Below are positions 58,598-64,000 of a DNA stretch of 64,000 bases, piece by piece. The stretch is from NCBI GenBank assembly GCA_013003715.1, contig JABDIN010000048.1:25305-89304 (forward strand), read 5' to 3'. The notes beneath the pieces were generated by a model. The model was not told the origin of the DNA, did no database searches, and worked only from the letters and a program-made list of their open reading frames with translations. How positions within the stretch are numbered: the stretch's first letter is position 1; the number at the start of each line of letters is the position of its first letter. Origin of the DNA: Desulfobacteraceae bacterium. GTDB taxonomy: Bacteria > Desulfobacterota > Desulfobacteria > Desulfobacterales > Desulfosarcinaceae. A program made the position numbers and the translations under genes.

Positions 58598-59094
58598 ACC
58601 TCGTCATTATTTCCGTCGGTTCCAACCTTGGTGATAAGATAGCCAATTGCAGGCGGGGCATATCCGAATTGTCCGCGAATAACGTCTGCAGCATCCTGGT
58701 AACCTCCCGGTTTTATGCCACAGCTCCGGTGGACTACCTGGATCAGGACTGGTTCATCAATGCGGCGGTGAAGGTCGAAACCCGGCTTGAACCGGAGGCA
58801 TTGCTCGACTTTTTGCTGGCAATTCAGCAAAACACCGGCCGAACCTGTCAGAAAATAAGATTCGGTCCACGTGTTCTGGACCTGGATATCATCTTTTTCA
58901 ATGACCTTGTGGTCAAGACCCAGAGGCTTGAATTGCCGCACCCCCGCATGCATAAAAGACGCTTTGTATTAAAACCCATTTGTGATATAGATCCAGCGGT
59001 TGTTCATCCCGTGCTGAAAAAACGTGCAGATCTGCTTCTGTCCGAACTGGATGATGACGACCAGAAAGTGATTTTACAACCATGTTGCGATTAG
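58579..59094 (+). CDS. folK: 2-amino-4-hydroxy-6-hydroxymethyldihydropteridine pyrophosphokinase
   Basis: A 171-residue HPPK of folate synthesis. VIISVGSNLGDK is the N-terminal signature, QDWFINAAVKVETRL and the conserved FGPRVLDLDIIFFND with the Mg2+-binding aspartates. It overlaps dapF by 19 bp and the next gene by 13 bp. A weak ribosome-binding site (GAATTTTGGGATG) lies within dapF. Confidence 0.92.
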   Translation: MGRHPLNLVIISVGSNLGDKIANCRRGISELSANNVCSILVTSRFYATAPVDYLDQDWFINAAVKVETRLEPEALLDFLLAIQQNTGRTCQKIRFGPRVLDLDIIFFNDLVVKTQRLELPHPRMHKRRFVLKPICDIDPAVVHPVLKKRADLLLSELDDDDQKVILQPCCD

Positions 59095-59360
59095 TCATAT
59101 TGTTCATCCTGGGATATCTGTGCTACCAGATGGGGAAGAAGTGGCTGCACCAGAATATCCTCTCCGGCCGGTCCGCCAATCAAACCGGCCAGGATCAGGT
59201 GGATGATGTCATGGTGAAAGATCCCCATTGTCAGATTTATTTTCCAAAAAGAGACGGCATCCATCTGAGACACGACGGAGAGGACCTGTATTTCTGCAAG
59301 ACAGAGTGCCGGGACAAATTTATTGCCGAGCAATCCGAAAAAGGAGGAACCGCTAAGTGA
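59082..59360 (+). CDS. Small membrane-anchored PP0621/TRASH-like protein
   Basis: A 92-residue protein. The N-terminal [17 protein letters not shown] is one membrane helix. The second half has [20 protein letters not shown], then [16 protein letters not shown], with a CxxxC pair resembling the TRASH/YHS-type metal-binding motif; the overall pattern recalls the PP0621 family. Function unknown. It overlaps folK by 13 bp and is followed directly by transaldolase. Confidence 0.75.
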   Translation: MLRLVILFILGYLCYQMGKKWLHQNILSGRSANQTGQDQVDDVMVKDPHCQIYFPKRDGIHLRHDGEDLYFCKTECRDKFIAEQSEKGGTAK

Positions 59361-60001
59361 AGTTTTTTATAGATACGGCGAACATCGACGAAATCAAGGA
59401 AGCCAATGCGATGGGGATGGTTGACGGTGTGACCACCAATCCCTCTCTCGTGGCAAAAGAAGGCCGGGAATTCGCGCCGCTGATCAAGGAAATTTGTGAA
59501 ATCGTGGATGGTCCCATCAGCGCGGAGGTCATCAGCCTTGAGACCGCAGGCATGCTGTCCGAAGCCCGCGAACTGGCGAAAATTCATAAAAATATCGTCG
59601 TTAAAATTCCCATGACCGTGGACGGGCTCAAAGCGGTCCGGACCCTGACGGCCGAAGATATCAAGACCAATGTCACCTTGATTTTTTCCCCCCTGCAGGC
59701 CCTCATGGCTGCTAAAGCCGGCGCCACCTACGTGAGTCCGTTTGTCGGCCGGCTCGACGATTTGTCCAGCGAGGGAATGCTGCTGGTGGAACAGATCGTG
59801 GAGATGTATGGTAATTATGGTTTTGAGACCGAAATCATAGTGGCCAGCATCCGTAACCCCCTTCATGTCCTGGATTCGGCCATGATCGGAGCGGATATTG
59901 CCACCATACCATTCAATGTGCTCAGTAAACTTGCTGCGCATCCCCTCACGGATAAGGGCATCAAAGCCTTCCTCGACGATTGGAACAAGGCCAATAAATA
60001 A
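59357..60001 (+). CDS. Transaldolase / fructose-6-phosphate aldolase-like (TalC type)
   Basis: A 214-residue short transaldolase. [16 protein letters not shown] is the N-terminus; the Schiff-base lysine is in [35 protein letters not shown] and [11 protein letters not shown] are family blocks. The start is GTG 59357 with AAGGAGGA upstream, overlapping the previous gene by 4 bp. Transaldolase and fructose-6-phosphate aldolase activities are not separable from sequence alone here. Confidence 0.92.
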   Translation: MKFFIDTANIDEIKEANAMGMVDGVTTNPSLVAKEGREFAPLIKEICEIVDGPISAEVISLETAGMLSEARELAKIHKNIVVKIPMTVDGLKAVRTLTAEDIKTNVTLIFSPLQALMAAKAGATYVSPFVGRLDDLSSEGMLLVEQIVEMYGNYGFETEIIVASIRNPLHVLDSAMIGADIATIPFNVLSKLAAHPLTDKGIKAFLDDWNKANK

Positions 60002-60017
60002 AATAGGCGACGACACC

Positions 60018-60584
60018 ATGTCCCCCAGTCAATGGATAAAAGATGCAGTGAAGGACCCGAACAAGCTTACCTTGTTCCGCATCCTGGCTGCGCCGGTCAT
60101 CATCATTTTACTGCTCGAGCCGAACCGGATAACGACTTGTTTTGCTGCCTTGATCTTCAGTGCGGCGGCCATCACGGATTACTTTGACGGCTATTTGGCC
60201 CGGCGGAAAGGTTTGGTATCCAATCTCGGAAAAGTCATGGACCCGGTGGCGGACAAGCTGCTGGTGTCCTCCGCCTTCATCATGCTGGCGGCCTTGAACT
60301 GGATTCCGGCCTGGGTTGTCTGTGTCATTGTCGGCCGGGAATTGGCGGTTACCGGGCTGCGGAATATCATTGCCCAGAACCGGAAAGACGTATCGGCAAG
60401 CAACCTCGGTAAATATAAAACCGGGTTCCAGATCGCCGCCATCATTCCGCTGCTGTTCCATTACCCGTATTTCGGGGTCGAACTGCATGTCATCGGCATG
60501 GTTTTCCTATGGGGGGCCTTGATATTCACCATATGGTCGGGGGCAGACTATTTTATTCGCAACAAGGATTTGCTACAGACATAA
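60018..60584 (+). CDS. pgsA: CDP-diacylglycerol-glycerol-3-phosphate 3-phosphatidyltransferase
   Basis: A 188-residue inner-membrane enzyme of phospholipid synthesis. The CDP-alcohol phosphotransferase motif DYFDGYLARR, then GKVMDPVADK, carries the metal-binding aspartates. Four or more hydrophobic helices follow. ATG 60018 starts the family sequence (DPNKLTLFRI); an upstream in-frame ATG at 59898 is inside the transaldolase gene. It ends 60 bp before tRNA-Gly. Confidence 0.93.
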   Translation: MSPSQWIKDAVKDPNKLTLFRILAAPVIIILLLEPNRITTCFAALIFSAAAITDYFDGYLARRKGLVSNLGKVMDPVADKLLVSSAFIMLAALNWIPAWVVCVIVGRELAVTGLRNIIAQNRKDVSASNLGKYKTGFQIAAIIPLLFHYPYFGVELHVIGMVFLWGALIFTIWSGADYFIRNKDLLQT

Positions 60585-60598
60585 TTTCAGATTTTCTG

Positions 60599-60627
60599 TT
60601 GACAAATCCGATCGAAATTACTAATTA
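60599..60627 (+). promoter_or_regulatory. Probable promoter of the tRNA-Gly/tRNA-Cys pair
   Basis: TTGACA (60599-60604), a 17-base spacer and TAATTA (60622-60627). The -35 is perfect; the -10 is poor, though TAATTATG is AT-rich. It lies about 17 bases before the first tRNA base. Confidence 0.55.
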
Positions 60628-60643
60628 TGCGGTTTGTAACTGA

Positions 60644-60718
60644 GCGGGAATAACTCAGTGGTAGAGTGCGACCTTGCCAAGGTCGAAGTCGCGGGTTCAA
60701 ATCCCGTTTCCCGCTCCA
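60644..60718 (+). tRNA. tRNA-Gly (anticodon GCC)
   Basis: Acceptor stem GCGGGAA/TTCCCGC; D-arm around ACTCAGTGGTAGAGT; anticodon stem CGACC/GGTCG with loop TTGCCAA, anticodon GCC; T-arm GCGGG-TTCAAAT-CCCGT; CCA is encoded at 60716-60718. It reads glycine codons GGC/GGT. It is 8 bases upstream of tRNA-Cys, likely co-transcribed. Confidence 0.97.
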
Positions 60719-60726
60719 TTTTTTTT

Positions 60727-60878
<152 letters not shown>

Positions 60879-62060
60879 TCACCGCAAGCCCTCCTTTTTT
60901 GACGAACCTTTTTGTAGTAGTCTTACGTTATCCTGATACTCTTTGGACTCATCTGCATTCGGAATCAAATATCGATCCATAGCCTTGCTCGAATGCGTAG
61001 TGCCGCCACGTCTAATCTGTTCAGGGGACATGATAGACGACATTGCCGTAATCGTAGAATGCCTGGTAACTGAGTAAAGTGTTGCATTGGTGCAGATACC
61101 AAGATCTTTCTTTGCCCGCTGTATCCATTGATTTAACACCCTCGTATGCATAGGCGTACCAGGGCGAACACCAGCCACGCCCTTAGGGTGGACAAAAAAC
61201 CGTGTAAGAGGCAGACTCCTCGGCAATAACGCGATCAGAGCGACCTCCTCCGGCCATAACTTTGCGTACTTGCCCTTCATATCACCCTCTTTTGGCTCTC
61301 TTATGACGATGACACCCAAATCCGGCATGATATGCCCATAGCAAACTTTCAACAACTCACTCGGCCGCAAGTCGCTATTGTGACTCAAAATATGAATTGC
61401 CAACCAAATCTTGGGGTTTAAATGAATTGTCCGATCATGAATCCATTGAATAATATTCTGTTGTTCCGCAATTGAAACAACATCACGATATTTTTTCTTA
61501 TGATTTACATGAGGGATTTCAGGCATTCTTATTGATCGATCACGACGGCATACCCATTTGAAAAATTGATGAATCGCAGACCGAATATGCGCCCGCGTGG
61601 TGCTTGAAATCGGATCACCAGAAGGCACCCTATGGTCAGCAAAAATGAAATCCTCGATTTCAGCCTCCTGGATTCCCTTAATATTCTGGTTCCCCCAAAA
61701 CTTAGCCCCACGATACAAAGCCTTTTCGATGTCCTTAAACTGTGAATAACCAACCTCACGGCGCTTGATATCAAGGAAGCCTTCAATCAGATTCATAAAA
61801 CCCAATGGCCGAGATTTTTGATAATCACGTTGATCAAAATACCCCTCCGCCTCTTTCGCCCTCATTCCATTTAAAGTTTGCTCAGCCAAACGGATCGACC
61901 GGCTAAACGATAAATTCAAACCTTTGAATTTAAGATAATACCCGCCACTTGCAGGAATATCCCTATGCGATTCACAAAAACAATTCCCCCGCCGCTCATC
62001 ATACACCATCCGCTGCCCGCAAACAGGGCACTTCTGCCGCGTATAAATATTTCCAAGCAT
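60879..62060 (-). CDS. Tyrosine integrase with N-terminal zinc ribbon
   Basis: A 393-residue site-specific recombinase of an integrated element. Near the N-terminus CPVCGQRM and CFCESH provide ligands for a zinc ribbon (about residues 10-35). A core-binding domain follows; the catalytic arginine is in NSDLRPSELLKVCYGH, then VTRHSTIT with the R of the HxxR-type box (its first histidine replaced), GGTTHSSKAMDRYL with the final H and nucleophile Y. ATG 62060 follows AAAGGAGG; the earlier ATG 62117 includes that site. It lies directly beside tRNA-Cys. Confidence 0.88.
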   Translation of the reverse strand: MLGNIYTRQKCPVCGQRMVYDERRGNCFCESHRDIPASGGYYLKFKGLNLSFSRSIRLAEQTLNGMRAKEAEGYFDQRDYQKSRPLGFMNLIEGFLDIKRREVGYSQFKDIEKALYRGAKFWGNQNIKGIQEAEIEDFIFADHRVPSGDPISSTTRAHIRSAIHQFFKWVCRRDRSIRMPEIPHVNHKKKYRDVVSIAEQQNIIQWIHDRTIHLNPKIWLAIHILSHNSDLRPSELLKVCYGHIMPDLGVIVIREPKEGDMKGKYAKLWPEEVALIALLPRSLPLTRFFVHPKGVAGVRPGTPMHTRVLNQWIQRAKKDLGICTNATLYSVTRHSTITAMSSIMSPEQIRRGGTTHSSKAMDRYLIPNADESKEYQDNVRLLQKGSSKKEGLR

Positions 62061-62140
62061 GACTATTTCCCTCCTTTGAAGGGTGTAATAGTCACTATGC
62101 ACAGTAGGTGTCAACACGGATGGTACCTAATTTGAATAAT

Positions 62141-62587
62141 TCATCCCAACATCGCAAAAGGAACTCCCACCAGATCGCACACCCGTTGAAACTGAACCCC
62201 GAAGTCTGCCTTTTTATTCACCCATTTCAACCACAGCCGGCGGACACCGCTTTGAACCCGACCATTCATCTTAAATTGCTCGCGCAGCAGATCGACCAAA
62301 TGATCCTTCCTGAATTTCATCATTTCCTTTTCCCATTCCGGACCGTACTCCACAAAATCTCCGGATTGAACCTGCTTGCGGATTGGATTCTGGTTAATAA
62401 TCCGGATTATCGGCACAGCCAGTTCACGGGGAACAAAATTAAAATCGCAAATCACCTCACCGTTCTCGGTGGCCGAAAGTTGACCGAGAACAACCCCGGT
62501 ACGCCCGACCTTGTGAAAGTCGTTGGCAATACTCAGACTCATGGCCGCAATGGATTCCTGTTCCGGTGTAAGTTCAATTACAGGCAT
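62141..62587 (-). CDS. Element-borne protein, function unknown
   Basis: A 148-residue protein I do not recognise. The N-terminal half is acidic and beta/alpha mixed (ELTPEQESIAAMSLSIANDF); a later stretch is basic with VRRLWLKWVNKK. No membrane segment, no Cys motif. AAAGGAG lies seven bases before ATG 62587. It is the last gene of the tightly packed element operon, 20 bp after the zinc-ribbon microprotein and 81 bp before the integrase. Confidence 0.72.
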   Translation of the reverse strand: MPVIELTPEQESIAAMSLSIANDFHKVGRTGVVLGQLSATENGEVICDFNFVPRELAVPIIRIINQNPIRKQVQSGDFVEYGPEWEKEMMKFRKDHLVDLLREQFKMNGRVQSGVRRLWLKWVNKKADFGVQFQRVCDLVGVPFAMLG

Positions 62588-62607
62588 GGTTATCTCCTTT
62601 GCTCCCG

Positions 62608-62745
62608 CTATTCATAGTAAGATTCCGGCCCCCAGCCGCTGTCGATGCACTGATCCTCGAAATGACAGTCCGCGCATAACAAACAACCATCGTCGTCATA
62701 GAAAAGCTCGCCCTCGACACCGCACTTCTCACACCGTTCGATCAT
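62608..62745 (-). CDS. 45-residue zinc-ribbon microprotein of the integrated element
   Basis: ATG 62745 to TAG 62608. C5 and C8 (RCEKC), C21, C24, C27 (GCLLCADC) with H28 and C33 fit a small zinc-binding ribbon. A GGGGGGTGA ribbon-binding site lies just before the ATG. It lies 16 bp after the 70-residue gene and 20 bp before the next. Such microproteins are frequent in phage early regions; function unknown. Confidence 0.72.
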   Translation of the reverse strand: MIERCEKCGVEGELFYDDDGCLLCADCHFEDQCIDSGWGPESYYE

Positions 62746-62761
62746 CGGAAATCACCCCCCT

Positions 62762-62974
62762 TCAAGCCGTTTTCGTTCCCGCCCCGAACACCTTGCGTTT
62801 AAGCCACAGCGGGATCAGCACATGGCCCGGCATAAAATCGATGGCGTCACGCCGTAGCCGCAACGGCATACCCGTGCACTCCGGCACCACATCGATGCGC
62901 CGGTCGTCGCCGGAAACCTCGCGAAGATCGATGATCCTCACCGGTACCAGCATATTGCCCGAATCGCCGTTCAT
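62762..62974 (-). CDS. Small element protein similar to the one at 63814-63999
   Basis: A 70-residue protein. After MLVPVRIIDLREVSG comes a middle with MPLRLRRDAIDFMPG and an end VLIPLWLKRK. The order of these blocks resembles the gene at 63814 (VEVIRKSRSG, LPLSVIEVTDYPNG, IVMPVWLARE), so the two look like divergent paralogs. ATG 62974 overlaps the upstream stop as ATGA; GGGGG is upstream. No function known. Confidence 0.65.
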   Translation of the reverse strand: MNGDSGNMLVPVRIIDLREVSGDDRRIDVVPECTGMPLRLRRDAIDFMPGHVLIPLWLKRKVFGAGTKTA

Positions 62975-63180
62975 CCCAAACCACCCCCGGAGATCCCGTG
63001 CCGGCCATGCACCTCCTGAAGCTTCTCCTGGGCGAAACACAGCGCCACCAAATGATCCGCCCCCCTCGGATCGGATTCCCGCAAGCGGTTCAAATCCACA
63101 TCCGCCAGCAACTCGCCGAAAAAACCCAACAACTGCCCAATGTTGTTGTAAGCGTTTTTGATTCTGCCCAAATCACTCAT
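62971..63180 (-). CDS. Small helical element protein
   Basis: A 69-residue protein of helix-forming composition (IKNAYNNIGQLLGFFGELLA; HLVALCFAQEKLQEVH), with no motif I recognise. ATG 63180 lies after AGGGG; an in-frame ATG at 63207 would lie deep in the nuclease gene. It overlaps the upstream gene by 8 bp and the downstream one by 4 bp, so it is translationally coupled to both. Confidence 0.65.
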   Translation of the reverse strand: MSDLGRIKNAYNNIGQLLGFFGELLADVDLNRLRESDPRGADHLVALCFAQEKLQEVHGRHGISGGGLG

Positions 63181-63814
63181 CACACACCCCTCCCGGTTTA
63201 CGAACATTGATAAAAGACTCCGGCCGCCGCGGATTCCTCAGCCGCCCCTCGGCCAACACCCGATCGATCAACTGCTTCGTCAACCACACATCCCGCATAC
63301 AATAATCGATAACCGAACCGATCTGGCCGCACTGCCACATCACCGGCGCACGGTCGCCCCGGCCGTTCTTCGCCAGCCGCAGCTCGTTTGCCCGGCCGCA
63401 CGCATCCAGCCCGTAACCGCAATGCGTATCCGGCACAAACTCCGGCCCCATACCCAACCCCGCCCAGATCTCGCACAACAAGTCGTAGGACCGATCCGGA
63501 CCGATCACGATCCCGTTTTCCCGGCAAACCCGGTTGTCGAAGTGCACAATATTGAAACCCGCCACCACATCGTGACCGTCCACCAGATTCTGAAACTCGT
63601 ACAAATTGTCATTGCAAAACACTCGGAAAGCATCCGTCCCGTAATCGTACGCGCATATCACCGCGATCCCCATCCGCCCGTAATCCTCCCAGCCCCCGCA
63701 ATAGGAAATCCCGCCCAACCGCCCATCGTAAAAATCGTAAAACAAATCCGAAGCCGACCCCGGACGCCCGTTCGGCGGAATCGCGTTCACAATCTCCAAA
63801 TCATAAACCAGCAT
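63173..63814 (-). CDS. Predicted DEDDy-type 3'-5' exonuclease of the integrated element
   Basis: A 213-residue protein with the three exonuclease motifs of the RNase H-like DnaQ/DEDD fold. Exo I is YDLE with D5 and E7; Exo II is GFNIVHFD with N88 and D93; Exo III is DYCMRD with Y171 and D175, the Y form. This suggests a DNA or RNA 3'-5' exonuclease acting in element replication or repair. ATG 63814 follows AAGGAGGTGA and overlaps the previous stop as TGATG; an upstream ATG at 63844 is less likely. Confidence 0.78.
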   Translation of the reverse strand: MLVYDLEIVNAIPPNGRPGSASDLFYDFYDGRLGGISYCGGWEDYGRMGIAVICAYDYGTDAFRVFCNDNLYEFQNLVDGHDVVAGFNIVHFDNRVCRENGIVIGPDRSYDLLCEIWAGLGMGPEFVPDTHCGYGLDACGRANELRLAKNGRGDRAPVMWQCGQIGSVIDYCMRDVWLTKQLIDRVLAEGRLRNPRRPESFINVRKPGGVCDE

Positions 63815-63999
63815 CAAATCACCTCCTTTTCCCTTGCCAGCCACACCGGCATCACGATCCCCGCATTGCCGTTCGGATAATCCGTCACCTCGATCACCGA
63901 CAACGGCAACCAGAACGAATGAACCCCGTCCGTGCAGTAAATCGCCTTGCCGCTCCGGGACTTGCGGATAACCTCCACAAAAATCTCCACCGTATCCAC
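63814..63999 (-). CDS. Small element protein, possibly truncated by the window
   Basis: At least 61 residues; GTG 63999 could be the start but the frame may run past the window edge. It shows VEIFVEVIRKSRSG, WLPLSVIEVTDYPNG and IVMPVWLAREKEV, the same block order as the 70-residue protein at 62762. Its stop overlaps the exonuclease ATG as TGATG. Function unknown. Confidence 0.6.
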   Translation of the reverse strand: MDTVEIFVEVIRKSRSGKAIYCTDGVHSFWLPLSVIEVTDYPNGNAGIVMPVWLAREKEVI

Positions 64000-64000
64000 C

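Noticed and set aside
62523..63880. Long plus-strand frames opposite the element operon
   Set aside because: They are Pro/Arg/His-rich shadows of the GC-rich minus-strand genes and lack ribosome-binding sites.

Overview
The window looks like a chromosomal segment of a Gram-negative, probably anaerobic bacterium of the Desulfobacterota (Desulfosarcina/Desulfococcus-like). This placement is inferred from gene content, from recognisable protein families (citramalate synthase in an ilv-leu operon, LarE, LptE, LolC/E, MurJ) and from moderate GC by eye; no rRNA gene is present to confirm it.

Layout. 1-3380 (+): tail of a peptide ABC importer (binding protein, two ATPases). 3468-9932: a Lys/Ala-rich membrane protein, larE, a small basic protein, a lolC-type permease overlapping an alpha/beta hydrolase, and a DEAD-box helicase. 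10024-19041: scattered single genes (thiL, gamma-carbonic anhydrase, PPOX-like, ADP-ribosylglycohydrolase, dynamin-like GTPase, YqgE, two small Cys-rich proteins, flavodoxin-like reductase, pyrD). 19537-28512 (-): a branched-chain amino-acid operon transcribed ilvD-ilvB-ilvN-ilvC-cimA-leuA. It is headed by a 32-codon leader peptide dominated by Leu/Val/Ile codons and by mutually exclusive antiterminator and terminator stems, a textbook attenuator. 28727-38163 (-): topA, dprA, secF, secD, yajC, a membrane-anchored LysM-like protein and rng. 38619-46502 (+, with rpsT on -): leuS-lptE, murJ-ftsB-TPR-coaBC-uracil-DNA glycosylase. 46933-60584 (+): a Rho_N-like protein, a HAD protein coupled to xerC, hslVU, argB-argD-argG-argH, lipoprotein-lysA-dapF-folK, a small membrane protein, transaldolase and pgsA.

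60644-60801 hold tRNA-Gly(GCC) and tRNA-Cys(GCA). Directly behind tRNA-Cys lies a minus-strand tyrosine integrase with an N-terminal zinc ribbon. It is followed by a compact operon of at least six small genes with overlapping start/stop codons, including a DEDDy-type exonuclease, a 45-residue zinc-ribbon protein and two small look-alike proteins. This is the left end of an integrated element that continues beyond the right edge.

Intergenic regions carry repeats not explained by genes: a 40-bp perfect palindrome (6003-6042) whose core recurs at the end of a 145-bp inverted-repeat element (47389-47533), a 125-bp inverted-repeat element (11290-11414) beside a 23-bp tandem duplication, and a hairpin-rich rng/leuS intergenic region. 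No CRISPR array, rRNA gene or recognisable transposase was seen.
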